The position numbers and the translations under genes are program-made. The notes beneath the pieces were generated by a model that worked only from the letters and a program-made list of their open reading frames with translations, was not told where the DNA came from and ran no database searches. From Azospirillum oleiclasticum (GTDB taxonomy: Bacteria > Pseudomonadota > Alphaproteobacteria > Azospirillales > Azospirillaceae): 64,000 bases of DNA. Below, piece by piece: positions 1 through 8,382 of the stretch (within the stretch, counting starts at the first letter, position 1; the number at the start of each line of letters is the position of its first letter). The stretch is from assembly GCF_013423485.1 (NCBI RefSeq), contig NZ_JABFFR010000001.1:558001-622000 (forward strand). Reading direction: 5' to 3'.

Positions 1-1349
1 ATGAACGACACAGGCAGGAACACGGCGATGATGGCGAAGGTGGTGGCGATCACCGCCAGGCCGATCTCGTCCGTCGCGTCGATGGCGGCGCGGTAGGGTG
101 GCTTGCCGCTCCGGATGTGCCGCTCGACGGTCTCGATCTCGACGATCGCGTCATCGACGAGGATGCCGGTCGACAGCGTCATCGCCAGCAAACTGACGAG
201 GTTCAGCGAAAAGCCGAGAAGATCCATGACCCAGAAGGTCGGAATTGCCGAAAGTGGCAGGGCGACCGCTCCGATCAGGGTGGAGCGCCAGTTGCGCAGG
301 AACACCATCACGATGAGGATGGCGAGGAGCCCGCCCTCGGCCAGCGTGTGAAGCGCCGCCTCATAGGTGCCGAGGGTGATGGCGACCGCATCGTCGATCA
401 GGACGATGGTGACGTCCGGGCGTTGCGCGCGGATGCCGTCGAGCGTTCGGGCCACGGTGTCGGCGACGCTCACCTCGCTGGCGCCCTTGGCGCGGAACAC
501 CGCGACGGTGACGACCGGAAGCCCGTCGATGCGGGCGAACGCCCGCGGCTCCTGGTAGGCATCGGTTATCCGCCCCAAATCCGACAGGCGGACGAAGCGG
601 CCGTTGGGCAGTCCGATCATCGTGCCGGTGAGCTCCGCCACGTCGCGGGCGTCACCCAGCAGGCGGATCGCCTGCTCGCCACCGCCAACTCGCCCGCGGC
701 CGGAGCCGACGTCCAGGTTCATGCGGCGGAGCTGGCCGTTGACGTCGGCCACGGTGATCCCGAGGGAGTTCAGGCGGTCGGCATCGAGCTCGATCCGGAC
801 CTCGCGGTCGGAGCCGCCATGGCGCTCGACGCGGCCGACGCCGCGCTGGCCCTGGATGGCGCGGGTGATCGTATTGTCGACGAACCACGACAGCTCTTCC
901 AGCGTCATGCCGGGCGAGGAGACGGCGAAGGTCTGGATCGCCTGACCCTCGACATCGACCCGCGAGACGATCGGAGCATCGATCGAGGCCGGAAGATCGC
1001 CGCGAATTCGATCGACCGCGTCCCTGACGTCCTGCAAGGCCTGACTGGTGGGCACCTCCAGGCGGAAGACGACGACGGTCGTGGAACGGCCGTCGGTGAT
1101 CGTCGATGTGATGTGATGGACGCCGGTGATGCCGGCGACCTCGTCCTCGAGCGGCTTGGCGACCTGGGGCTCAAGCTCGGCGGGGGTGGCACCGTCCTGC
1201 GTGACGGCGATCGAGACGATCGGCACGTCGATGTTGGGGAACCGCGTGATCGGCAGGGCGTCGAAGGATCGCCAGCCGAGCACGACCAGCACGCAGAACG
1301 CCAGGATCGGGGCGACCGGATTGCGGATGGACCATGCGGAGACGTTCAT
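1..1349 (-). CDS. RND efflux transporter permease, N-terminal part
   Basis: Inner-membrane pump subunit of a tripartite resistance-nodulation-division exporter, driven by the proton gradient. The frame read leftwards from the ATG at 1349 stays open for about 449 codons and runs off the window, so a little under half of a family member of roughly 1,030 residues is present. It shows the NPV start of TM1, the periplasmic porter region, and the TM4 proton-relay aspartate pair in GILVDDAIVEIE (near residue 400), then the motif AVFLPVSF at the window edge. Its ATG overlaps the stop codon of the adaptor gene (ATGA), so the two are translationally coupled. The motifs fit the HAE1 class of hydrophobe exporters. 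The substrate cannot be read from sequence. Confidence 0.9.
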   Translation of the reverse strand, partial: MNVSAWSIRNPVAPILAFCVLVVLGWRSFDALPITRFPNIDVPIVSIAVTQDGATPAELEPQVAKPLEDEVAGITGVHHITSTITDGRSTTVVVFRLEVPTSQALQDVRDAVDRIRGDLPASIDAPIVSRVDVEGQAIQTFAVSSPGMTLEELSWFVDNTITRAIQGQRGVGRVERHGGSDREVRIELDADRLNSLGITVADVNGQLRRMNLDVGSGRGRVGGGEQAIRLLGDARDVAELTGTMIGLPNGRFVRLSDLGRITDAYQEPRAFARIDGLPVVTVAVFRAKGASEVSVADTVARTLDGIRAQRPDVTIVLIDDAVAITLGTYEAALHTLAEGGLLAILIVMVFLRNWRSTLIGAVALPLSAIPTFWVMDLLGFSLNLVSLLAMTLSTGILVDDAIVEIETVERHIRSGKPPYRAAIDATDEIGLAVIATTFAIIAVFLPVSF

Positions 1350-2530
1350 GGCCCGGACTCCGCTTTGACCGCGACGATCCGGTCGCCGTCGCGCACGAAG
1401 GCGCCGGCCTTCGCCACCGCCTGCTCGCCCGCCGCCAGGCCGGACAGGATCTCGACGAAGGCCCCGTCCTGGATGCCGGCCGTCACCGGCACCAGACGGA
1501 CGACGCCGTTGTCGATCTTGCGGACGACGGCTCCGCCATCGGTCGCACCGACCGAGGTCCGGGGCAGGACGACCGCCCGCTTCTCCGCGGCAACGATGAC
1601 GGCGCTCGCGTACATGCCGACCCGGGCCTCCGTCGCATCGGCCAGGGCGATCCGGACGGTGCCGAGGCGCGTCTGCGCATCGACCGTGGGCATGATCAGG
1701 CGGATCGTCCCGGTGACAAAAATGCGGCTGCCGGCAAGCCGGACCGTTGCGGGCTGACCGACCGCGAGCTTGAGGAGATCGGCCTCGGCGACGTCGGCCT
1801 TCATCTCGACCGCGCCGTTGCGGATGATGGTGTACAGCGGCAGGACGTTGGCGCTGCCGCTGGCGATGGCGCCGACCTTGGCGTTCCTGGCCGAGATCAC
1901 ACCGCCGACCGGTGCGGTGACGGCGGTGCGGGCGAGGCGCAGGTCGACGTCGGCGAGGCGCGCGCCAGCCAGCTTGATGTCCGCCGCCGCGATGCCCAGG
2001 GCCTGCTCCGCCGAACGGAGACGCGCCTGCGCGGCGGCGGCGAGTGCCTTCAGCCGGTCGGCCTCGGCCGTCGACACCGTTTTGTTCGCCGAAAGCCGCT
2101 CGGCGCGGCCGGCGACGCGGGCCGCCTCGTCGGCGTTCGCCTTGGCCTCGGCGCGCTGCGCCTGCCATTGCGCGAGTGCCGCCTCCGTCTTGGCGAGCGT
2201 GGCCGCGAGTTGGCTTTTCTCCAGCAGCAACGCGTCGTCGTCGAGAACGGCCAGCGTGCTGCCCGGCTCGACCCGGTCGCCGCGTTCGGCGGTCAAGGCG
2301 CGGATGGAGAGCCCGTCCACCAGGGGGGACACATGGATCTCCTCCACCGCCTCGATTGAACCGGTTGCCAGGACGCGATCGCGGATCCTGCGTTCCACCG
2401 CCTCGACGACGACGATCGAGGGCAGGATCGGCTGAGGGTCCGGCTTTGCCTCCTCCTCTGCCAGGGCACCCGAATTGGTGAGGAGCGACAACGCCGCGCG
2501 GGCGCCCAGCACAAGAAATCTCCGCAGCAT
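1346..2530 (-). CDS. RND efflux periplasmic adaptor (HlyD/AcrA family)
   Basis: Periplasmic membrane-fusion subunit that should bridge the RND pump encoded next to it and an outer-membrane channel. The 394-residue protein has a hydrophobic N-terminal signal followed by an acidic linker. A barrel-sandwich (lipoyl-like) half follows at about residues 45-95, then a long alanine-rich helical hairpin (about 100-180), the second lipoyl half containing TAPVGGVISA, and beta-barrel domains to the end, where SGLAAGEQAVAKAG is typical of the family. Its stop overlaps the permease start by 4 nt. No TolC-type channel gene is visible here. It sits 13 nt downstream of mipA, so the three genes probably form one operon, likely under the divergent two-component system. 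Confidence 0.92.
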   Translation of the reverse strand: MLRRFLVLGARAALSLLTNSGALAEEEAKPDPQPILPSIVVVEAVERRIRDRVLATGSIEAVEEIHVSPLVDGLSIRALTAERGDRVEPGSTLAVLDDDALLLEKSQLAATLAKTEAALAQWQAQRAEAKANADEAARVAGRAERLSANKTVSTAEADRLKALAAAAQARLRSAEQALGIAAADIKLAGARLADVDLRLARTAVTAPVGGVISARNAKVGAIASGSANVLPLYTIIRNGAVEMKADVAEADLLKLAVGQPATVRLAGSRIFVTGTIRLIMPTVDAQTRLGTVRIALADATEARVGMYASAVIVAAEKRAVVLPRTSVGATDGGAVVRKIDNGVVRLVPVTAGIQDGAFVEILSGLAAGEQAVAKAGAFVRDGDRIVAVKAESGP

Positions 2531-2543
2531 CGTCGCCCACCCG

Positions 2544-3332
2544 CTACCAGCGATAGCTCAGGCCGACGAGGGCGGAGACTTGGCCCGCGCTGCCCTCGCG
2601 CTTGACCAGGGGGCTGTCGGCGGCGTCACCGAGCAACCGGGTGTAGTCGAGCCGCCCCATCGCCATGATCGAGTCGGTCACCCGATATCCGAGGCCGGCG
2701 GTGATGCCCACATCCTTGAATCCGGCTGCGGCGTCGTAGCGGGCGTAGCGGCGGGCGGAACGCGCGGCCTGGGCCGCGGTGATGCCGAAGCTGTTGTCCA
2801 TGTACTTGTCGTCGACCCAGGTGACGTGCGGGGTCACGCTGAACCGGCCCCGGCCGGCGAACAGACCGATTTCATACTCCGCCTCGGCGGTGGCCTGGAG
2901 GCCCTCGCGGTCGCCGGACAGGTCGCGGGCGACCTCCAGGCCAAGGGTCACGGGACCGGCCTCGTAGCCGAGCCGTACGACCGCCACCGCGCCGCCCTCC
3001 AGATCCCCCAGACCTTTCAAGGCGTCGTTGTCGCCCTCTTCGCGGCCGAAGTCGTAGCGGACGCCGAAGTCGAGCCTCAGGCGGTCGGTTTTCAACGGGG
3101 TTCCAAAGATCCCCATGCCGCCCCGGGTGGTGAGCCATATCCGGTCCCGCCAGGACAGCTCCACCACCGGCACCGGCAGCACCTCGTAGTCGTTGGAGCC
3201 CTCGTAGTCCGGCATGTACAGGGCGCCGGCACCGAGCGTGAACGACCAGTCAGCCGTGGGGCGTTCCTGGGCAACCGCGGTCCCTCCGGCCACCGCCACG
3301 CAGAAGGATACCGCCAGAAACATGTGTCTCAT
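2544..3332 (-). CDS. MipA/OmpV family outer-membrane protein
   Basis: Outer-membrane beta-barrel protein of the MipA/OmpV family (262 residues; members run about 240-270). A signal peptide ends near VAQERPTA. The mature part has alternating aromatic strands such as GALYMPDYEGSNDYEVLP near the N-terminus, which is the family's most conserved stretch, and it ends in an aromatic residue (LSYRW), as barrel proteins inserted by BamA do. MipA in E. coli scaffolds peptidoglycan enzymes. Members next to RND pumps and two-component systems are often induced by antibiotics or metals. It is the first gene of the leftward mipA-adaptor-permease operon and is divergent from the regulator at 3526. Confidence 0.88.
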   Translation of the reverse strand: MRHMFLAVSFCVAVAGGTAVAQERPTADWSFTLGAGALYMPDYEGSNDYEVLPVPVVELSWRDRIWLTTRGGMGIFGTPLKTDRLRLDFGVRYDFGREEGDNDALKGLGDLEGGAVAVVRLGYEAGPVTLGLEVARDLSGDREGLQATAEAEYEIGLFAGRGRFSVTPHVTWVDDKYMDNSFGITAAQAARSARRYARYDAAAGFKDVGITAGLGYRVTDSIMAMGRLDYTRLLGDAADSPLVKREGSAGQVSALVGLSYRW

Positions 3333-3385
3333 CGTGATTGCGCCTTATGTCGGGGTCAGGTTCGGCGCGGACCCTGACACCGCTG

Positions 3386-3403
3386 CCTGAACCGGACCTG
3401 AAC
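3386..3403 (+). promoter_or_regulatory. Candidate OmpR-family operator (11-bp direct repeat)
   Basis: Two identical heptamers CCTGAAC start 11 bp apart at 3386 and 3397. Related copies lie nearby: CCTGAC at 3373 and its reverse complement GTCAGG near 3355. One-turn spacing of direct repeats is the usual arrangement for winged-helix OmpR/PhoB-class regulators. The site sits in the 193-bp gap between mipA and the OmpR-type regulator gene at 3526, so it could control both directions. This is an inference from spacing and position, not from a known consensus. Confidence 0.5.
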
Positions 3404-3525
3404 GTGGCCATTGCGTGCGGCGGTTGCGTGCGCGGGCGTCGCGGCAGGGCATCGACTCAGCTTCGCTTCAGGTTTCCCTGCTATCCCTGCCTTCCGACCA
3501 ACCGCCCCAACCCCGTGAGTGAGGC

Positions 3526-4185
3526 ATGCGCATTCTGCTCATCGAGGATGACCCGCTGATCGGCGACGCCATCCGTACCCGCCTGACCCGGGCCGGGATG
3601 ACCGTCGATTGGCTGGAGGACGGCGCCAGCCTCGACGGTGTCACCGAGCTCGACGCCTTCGATCTGATGGTCCTCGATCTCGGCCTGCCCGACTGTGACG
3701 GCCTCGACATCCTGCACCGGCAGCGGGCGGACGGCCACGGCCTGCCGATCCTGATCCTCAGCGCGCGCTACGAGCTGGACAGCCGGGTGCGCGGCCTCGA
3801 CCTCGGTGCCGACGACTATCTGGTCAAGCCGTTCGCCATGGAGGAACTGATGGCGCGCTGCCGCGCGCTCGCCCGCCGCCGCGGCGACGGCCGGCCGGGA
3901 ATCCTGCACTACCGCGACCTTCGGATCGACCCCGCGTCCCTCGCCGTGCTGCGCGGCGCCGACAGCATCGCGCTGACCCCGAAGGTGTTCGCGCTGCTGC
4001 TGCTGTTCGTCGAGAACCAGGGCCGGGTCCTCACCCGCAACGCCCTCGAAAACCATCTCTATGGCTGGAGCGGCGAGGCGGAGAGCAACACGCTGGAGGT
4101 GTTCGTATCGCAAATCCGCCGCAAGCTGGGCGCCGACCTGATCCAGACGATCCGCGGCGTCGGCTACATGCTGCCGAAGGAGTGA
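3526..4185 (+). CDS. OmpR/PhoB-type response regulator
   Basis: DNA-binding response regulator of 219 residues. The receiver domain (1-115) has the acidic pair and metal site at E7-D8-D9, phospho-acceptor D51, the S79 switch residue and K101. The winged-helix effector (about 125-217) has the recognition region ending in VFVSQIRRKLG and the wing TIRGVGYML. Overall similarity points to the QseB/PmrA/TctD branch. The kinase gene overlaps its stop codon (GTGA), giving a coupled pair. The divergent mipA-RND operon and the 11-bp direct repeat upstream suggest that it controls membrane or efflux genes and possibly itself. Confidence 0.93.
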   Translation: MRILLIEDDPLIGDAIRTRLTRAGMTVDWLEDGASLDGVTELDAFDLMVLDLGLPDCDGLDILHRQRADGHGLPILILSARYELDSRVRGLDLGADDYLVKPFAMEELMARCRALARRRGDGRPGILHYRDLRIDPASLAVLRGADSIALTPKVFALLLLFVENQGRVLTRNALENHLYGWSGEAESNTLEVFVSQIRRKLGADLIQTIRGVGYMLPKE

Positions 4186-5567
4186 GCATGCCGTCGATCC
4201 ATGCGCGCCTGCGGCGCCGGCTGGCTTGGCTGATCGCTGCGGCCTGGGTGCCGGCTTCACTCCTGATCGTCGGCGCGGTGGCGCTGGAGTACAAGGAATC
4301 GTTCCACAGCCGGACCGCCCACACGGCGCAGCTGATGCTGGCCTTCGCCGCGACGCAGCCGGCGTCACCCACCGTGATGCCTCTCTTCCAGGAGCAGCAC
4401 GACCCCGCCTTCGAACTCGACGACTATCTGGTGGTGATCAGCCGGGACGGGCAGCTGCTCTATGCTTCGGAGGCGCTGCCGCCGGAGCGGCTGCTGGCCC
4501 TGCCCATGGATGGCAAGGCCGACATCGGCGACGGCCTGCGCATCCTCCATGGCTTCGAGGACGAGCGCACCGGCACACGGGTGGTGATCGGCATCGACGC
4601 GTGGGAGCCGCTGCTGTCCTCGCTCCAGGTGGCCGGGGTGGTGGCGGGCTATGTCCTGTGCGCGTCCGTGCTGGCGGGGGGCGCCCTGACGGTCGGGATC
4701 CGCTCCGGCCTGGCACCGCTCGACGCCTTCGCCAATCAGGTCGGGAATCGCAGCGAGGAGAACCTCGCGCCGCTGGACGAGGTGGAGGTGCCGAGCGAGC
4801 TGCGGGTGGTCGCCCACGCGCTGAACGATCTGATGGCACGGCTGCGGCTGGTGCTGGACCGCGACCGCGACTTCGTGTCGAACGCGGCCCACGAGTTGCG
4901 CACGCCGCTCACCGCGATCCGTGCCCAGGTGGAAGCCCTCGACGACGATCTGCCCGAGCGCGCCCGGCCACGTTTCACCAAGATCCTGGAGGCCGTGGAC
5001 CGGGCCGGCCGGCTGATCGCGCAGCTCCTGGACGTCACACGGTCGCAGTCGCTCGACCTGACGCGGCACCCCGGCAGCCGGATCGACCTTGTCGAGCTCA
5101 CACAGTCCGTCGTCGCCGAGCTGGTGCCGGCGGCCAATCGGCGTGACGTGGAAATCACGCTGGAATCGTCCCGATCGGCCGCCGTCATCGGCCACCCGGA
5201 GCTGCTGGCGATCGTGCTGCGCAACATCGTCGAGAATGCGGTGAAGTACGCCGCCTCGCCGGGCCGGGTGACGGTCACGGTTGCCGCCGACGGGCCGGCC
5301 GGTACCAGACTGGTGGTGGAGGACGATGGCGCCGGCCTGTCGGCGGATGCGTTCGAACGCGCGTTCGAGCGGTTCCAACGGCTCGGGCGCACCGGCGGCG
5401 ACGGGGTCGGCCTCGGCCTCTCGATTGTCGCCGAGCTCTGCCGACGCATGCATGTGCCGGTGGAGCGGCTGGAACCGGGGGCCCTCGGTGGGCTGCATGT
5501 CCGCATGCGGCTACCAAGCGCGCCGCCGTTGCTGCCCCCGGATCACCGGACCACCTTCTATGGTTGA
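4182..5567 (+). CDS. Sensor histidine kinase, partner of the 3526 regulator
   Basis: Membrane histidine kinase of 461 residues read from a GTG overlapping the regulator stop; an ATG two codons later (4188) is an equally good start. TM1 is at about 13-34, a periplasmic sensor of about 110 residues follows, and TM2 lies at about 148-172. A HAMP-like linker leads to the phospho-acceptor H237 in NAAHELRTPLTAI. The ATPase core has the N box NIVENAVKYAA and the G boxes DDGAGL and GVGLGLSIV. This is the QseC/TctE-like architecture without a PAS domain. The signal is unknown. The MipA and RND neighbours suggest envelope stress or a toxic compound. Confidence 0.93.
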   Translation: MSMPSIHARLRRRLAWLIAAAWVPASLLIVGAVALEYKESFHSRTAHTAQLMLAFAATQPASPTVMPLFQEQHDPAFELDDYLVVISRDGQLLYASEALPPERLLALPMDGKADIGDGLRILHGFEDERTGTRVVIGIDAWEPLLSSLQVAGVVAGYVLCASVLAGGALTVGIRSGLAPLDAFANQVGNRSEENLAPLDEVEVPSELRVVAHALNDLMARLRLVLDRDRDFVSNAAHELRTPLTAIRAQVEALDDDLPERARPRFTKILEAVDRAGRLIAQLLDVTRSQSLDLTRHPGSRIDLVELTQSVVAELVPAANRRDVEITLESSRSAAVIGHPELLAIVLRNIVENAVKYAASPGRVTVTVAADGPAGTRLVVEDDGAGLSADAFERAFERFQRLGRTGGDGVGLGLSIVAELCRRMHVPVERLEPGALGGLHVRMRLPSAPPLLPPDHRTTFYG

Positions 5568-5583
5568 TCGTGACCGATCAACC
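5562..5583 (+). terminator. Perfect hairpin at the kinase stop codon
   Basis: A perfect 9-bp stem (GGTTGATCG / CGATCAACC) with a 4-nt loop TGAC starts on the kinase's TGA stop. Only a weak pyrimidine stretch (GCCCTTGC) follows, so it may end transcription inefficiently or protect the 3' end of the message. Confidence 0.5.
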
Positions 5584-5889
5584 GCCCTTGCATATTGATT
5601 GACGCGCGACCCGAATGGTCACCATATCGTCGGGGTGAATGCGCCATATGATCGGCTGCCGCTGGCCTCAAAGCGGACGCGCCGCTTCGACAGCATGATG
5701 TTCATGGCGGCATCCTGTGCCCGGCATGCACGCTGTTATGCTCGACGCCGTAACTTTCACGCGATGTACGAGCGCCCTCTGCCCAGAAGAACGCGGCGGC
5801 GTAGCTCTGCCAACACGCACTCCCGGGCATACACACAGCCGGACGTGGCCCGCCTCCTGATCGGTGCGGACCGTTGTCGGCCCCTGCGA
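5584..5889. other. Intergenic stretch between the kinase gene and the DUF2382 gene
   Basis: About 300 bp without a convincing gene, flanked by converging transcription units. The only thing I can point to is a rightward sigma-70-like pair, TTGACG at 5599-5604 and CATATC 18 bp later, just past the hairpin. It would read into an empty region, so it is either chance or the start of a small RNA. Open frames here have no start signals or recognisable protein character. Confidence 0.3.
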
Positions 5890-6609
5890 TCAGCGTTTGG
5901 CGGCGGGACGGTCCTCGGTCTTCCCGACCTTCACGTCGGTGCGCCGGGCCACGGCCTCGACGGTCTGGTCGCGTTCCGTCGCGTTCTTGGACAGCACGAC
6001 CTCCTCGACCACGCGGGCCTCCTTGGTCACCTCCGGCGTCTCGGAGGTCGCCGTCATCTCGACGGTCCGCTCCTCGAAGGCGGCCTGCGCCTCCTGTTGG
6101 CCGAGAGAGCGGTCGGTCTTGCGGCGCTCGACGTCCACCTGCTCCTCGTGAAGCCGGACGGTTTCGCTGACCGGTGTCTCGGTGACCTCGGTCGTTACCC
6201 GCAGGCCGCCCTTGCTCACCCGCCGCTTGCCGATCGCGACGGACTCCTCGACCACCGGAACGGTCTCCTCCTCGACGGCCTTGCCGTCGGCCGCCTTCTG
6301 TGGCCGCTTCCCGGATTCCGGCAGTTCGACCGCGCCGGCCTCGTCGAAGATGGCCTCGGCCGCATCGGCATCCTTATCGGCGATGTCGGCCGCGACCAGG
6401 GTATGGCCCTGCTTCACGGCCGCGCCGTAACGCTCCGCGACGTCCCTGGCGAAGCCGTGGGCCACAAGCTGTTCGGCCGCCTTGTCGGCGTTGCCCGTTC
6501 CGTCGAAGGTTTCGAGATCCTTCTCCTGGCAACCGGCGGCGACGAGGGCCTGGAAGGCCTTCTTGGCGGCGCGGGGCTCCTTGTACAGTCCGACGACGAT
6601 GGTGCTCAT
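5890..6609 (-). CDS. DUF2382 (YsnF/AvaK) stress protein with general-stress N-terminal domain
   Basis: Soluble protein of 239 residues. The N-terminal part (about 1-95, starting MSTIVVGLYKEPRAAKKAFQ) resembles the YflT-type general stress fold, which pairs with DUF2382 in many bacteria. The C-terminal part (about 105-225) is a DUF2382/YsnF-AvaK domain with its typical charged beta repeats (VPVVEESVAIGKRRV). The ATG at 6609 is chosen because GGAGAG stands 5 nt before it; a longer frame begins at 6621. Biochemical function is unknown. Family members respond to desiccation, heat or salt. It follows a second DUF2382 gene on the same strand after a 35-bp gap. Confidence 0.8.
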   Translation of the reverse strand: MSTIVVGLYKEPRAAKKAFQALVAAGCQEKDLETFDGTGNADKAAEQLVAHGFARDVAERYGAAVKQGHTLVAADIADKDADAAEAIFDEAGAVELPESGKRPQKAADGKAVEEETVPVVEESVAIGKRRVSKGGLRVTTEVTETPVSETVRLHEEQVDVERRKTDRSLGQQEAQAAFEERTVEMTATSETPEVTKEARVVEEVVLSKNATERDQTVEAVARRTDVKVGKTEDRPAAKR

Positions 6610-6644
6610 GATGCTCTCCATTGGAATTGGTTGGTGGTGCGGGC

Positions 6645-7046
6645 CTATGAGGCCTCCGCATCGGACGGGGAATCCCCCCGTTCGACGATGACGTCCTGGC
6701 GCCGGAGCGTGACCCGCTCCGTTGCCTTGCGGGTCGAGGTGTGGCGGGTGATCCGCACCTCCTCGACCAGTTTCAACCGCACCGTCAGGACGGCGACCTC
6801 CTCGATGACCGAGATGATGGTCGTGTCCCCCTCCTGGCGGTCGGGGATGGGGTGGTCGACGAACCGGTCCATGGGCACTCTCCGGACATCGAGCGTCTCG
6901 ACGGACAGGTCGGCGTCGATCGCCTGCTCGTGCTCATGGGTGACCGTGCGCGCCCGAAGGGTGCCGGTGATGCGTGCGCGCGTCCGGACGGTCGCCCGCT
7001 CCTCGACCACCGGAATGGTCTCGCGCTCGGTCTGCGGTTCGTTCAC
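6645..7046 (-). CDS. DUF2382 (YsnF/AvaK) domain protein
   Basis: Single-domain DUF2382 protein of 133 residues, very rich in Glu, Arg, Thr and Val, with the family's opening TIPVVEERATVRTR and a second half ISVIEEVAVLTVRLKLVEE. It reads from a GTG preceded by AGGAGAAG at proper distance. It lies between the phasin-like gene and a longer DUF2382 protein, all leftwards, so the three probably form one stress operon. No catalytic residues are known for the family. A structural or protective role is inferred only from family expression patterns. Confidence 0.78.
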   Translation of the reverse strand: MNEPQTERETIPVVEERATVRTRARITGTLRARTVTHEHEQAIDADLSVETLDVRRVPMDRFVDHPIPDRQEGDTTIISVIEEVAVLTVRLKLVEEVRITRHTSTRKATERVTLRRQDVIVERGDSPSDAEAS

Positions 7047-7115
7047 TGGGCTTCTCCTGCCGCTGTGCCGGGGCCGCCGCCACAGGGCGGCGGCCCTCCG
7101 TCGAGGCGGGCCGCG

Positions 7116-7709
7116 TCAGGCGGCGTGCCGGTCCCGTCGCTGGTGCGACTCCTCCGCCCGGTGCGACGCCGCCTGGGCGATGCGGACGCTGCCCTCGAAG
7201 AAGGCCTGCAGCCCGCCGACCAGATAGCGGTTGCCGGCGGCCATGACATCGACCGGGCTGCGCGCTTGCAGCATGTCGTTCATGAACTCGCCCTGGCGCC
7301 GGGCCGCTCCCTGCATCTGCGACATCAACTCGGAACAGGCCGCTCCGTAGTTCGACGCCAGCATGCCGCCGACCTCGCCGGCCCGCTCCACGGTCTGGGT
7401 GGCGGCGGCATGGATGGGCTGCGCGTACCGTCCGTTCGCCGCAGCGCCGGGCCTGTGTGCCGTGTCCGGACGATCCCCCGGCCCACTGGCCGCCGTCCCC
7501 CTGGCGGCGTCGCGGCTGCCTTGCGGCGCGTTGCCGGCGGTGGGGCCGGGGAAAGGCTCATGGGTCCGCGTCAGGGCGTTACGCTCGGGCTTCGGCGTCC
7601 TTTCGTCGCTGGCGCTGGTGATGGTGTGGGGCTTGTGGCTCTCCGGCTTCGGCGTCGCCTCGTCACTGGCGCTGCGGATCGCGCGCACCGGGGGCATCCC
7701 GTTGGCCAT
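7116..7709 (-). CDS. Phasin-like protein with repeated N-terminal tail
   Basis: Protein of 197 residues. The C-terminal half (about 105-190) is an amphipathic helical phasin-type domain (QTVERAGEVGGMLASNYGA, then QARSPVDVMAAGNRYLVGG), the part that in phasins coats polyhydroxyalkanoate granules. The N-terminal hundred residues are disordered, rich in Pro, Ala and Arg, and carry two copies of SASDE-x-TPKPE at about 13-42. The ATG has GGAG 6 nt upstream. It leads the leftward series into the two DUF2382 genes. Many phasin-domain proteins of this type are not granule-bound, so the link to storage is an inference. Confidence 0.7.
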   Translation of the reverse strand: MANGMPPVRAIRSASDEATPKPESHKPHTITSASDERTPKPERNALTRTHEPFPGPTAGNAPQGSRDAARGTAASGPGDRPDTAHRPGAAANGRYAQPIHAAATQTVERAGEVGGMLASNYGAACSELMSQMQGAARRQGEFMNDMLQARSPVDVMAAGNRYLVGGLQAFFEGSVRIAQAASHRAEESHQRRDRHAA

Positions 7710-7983
7710 GGTGGTCTCCTTCGTGGGGTGAGGTGGCCGGGGGTTGGATGGTGGCGCTGCCCGGCTCGTCTTATGCCTATATTATGCTGCGCCGCAATAT
7801 ATCAACCACCGCTGCAAAATAAAACTTCGAAATCCAGTGTGAGGTGTCAGAAAAACCTTCGAATTTCATTGAGTTCTGAAAAGTTACAAACACCTAGCCG
7901 GAATTGACAGATCACCTGATCGTATGGATTTATTTTTCTATACGATGACTGCGAAAACGAATTGGATGCACCAGGGAAGCGGT
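7710..7983. other. AT-rich intergenic region upstream of the phasin gene
   Basis: About 270 bp clearly richer in A and T than anything else in the window, especially 7785-7960. It must hold the promoter of the phasin/DUF2382 unit. On the minus strand TTGATA is followed by TAATAT or TATAGG after 15 or 18 bp, in the stretch about 7775-7805, a possible but imperfect sigma-70 site. No gene is seen. Confidence 0.4.
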
Positions 7984-8184
7984 TCAGTTCTTATTGGCGG
8001 GATGACGCACACCCACGCAACTGAAGAAGGCGGCCGAGAGTTCCGCCTCCGCAAAGGACAAGCCGCGTCGCAATGCCTCCTGGACGGGTTGGCCGTCGCG
8101 CAGGGCGGCGTCGATGACCATCCAGCCATCGAAATCGTACCGGGCCACATAGCTGGGCATCGCACCCGTCCCGTCGTGCCTCAT
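7984..8184 (-). CDS. Small hypothetical protein (66 aa)
   Basis: Unrecognised 66-residue protein beginning MRHDGTGAMPSYVARYDFDG. Of the three overlapping frames here it is the only one with normal protein composition (acidic, balanced hydrophobics). The other two are arginine-rich shadows. A purine-rich stretch (GGGGTGGA) lies about 5 nt before the ATG. It contains the phrase GWMVIDAALRDGQPVQEALRRG, which suggests a helical protein of stress or accessory type. It shares strand and neighbourhood with the small genes at 8236-8663, so it may belong to the same unit. Confidence 0.5.
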   Translation of the reverse strand: MRHDGTGAMPSYVARYDFDGWMVIDAALRDGQPVQEALRRGLSFAEAELSAAFFSCVGVRHPANKN

Positions 8185-8235
8185 GACGGTCCACCCCGTG
8201 CGGCCGATGGCACGAACGTCCGGCGCACATCCATG

Positions 8236-8382
8236 TCAGACCACGGGGCCGTGGATCAGGGCGAACAGCCCCACCACGATCGCGATCGCCGCGGGAATCA
8301 GCAGGGGCGGCACCAGATACCCCGTGACGGCCGTCTTCCAGGTGGTGGGCGGGACCGGCGTTGCGGTGTCGAACACGTTCAT
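8236..8382 (-). CDS. Small single-span membrane protein (48 aa)
   Basis: A 48-residue protein with one membrane segment (about 22-42, YLVPPLLIPAAIAIVVGLFA) and a short N-terminal tail starting MNVFDTATPVPPTTW. AGGAG stands about 7 nt before the ATG, and the ATG overlaps the stop of the preceding 94-residue gene by 4 nt (ATGA), which strongly suggests it is translated by coupling. Function unknown. It is too short for ordinary gene callers and would often be missed. Confidence 0.6.
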   Translation of the reverse strand: MNVFDTATPVPPTTWKTAVTGYLVPPLLIPAAIAIVVGLFALIHGPVV

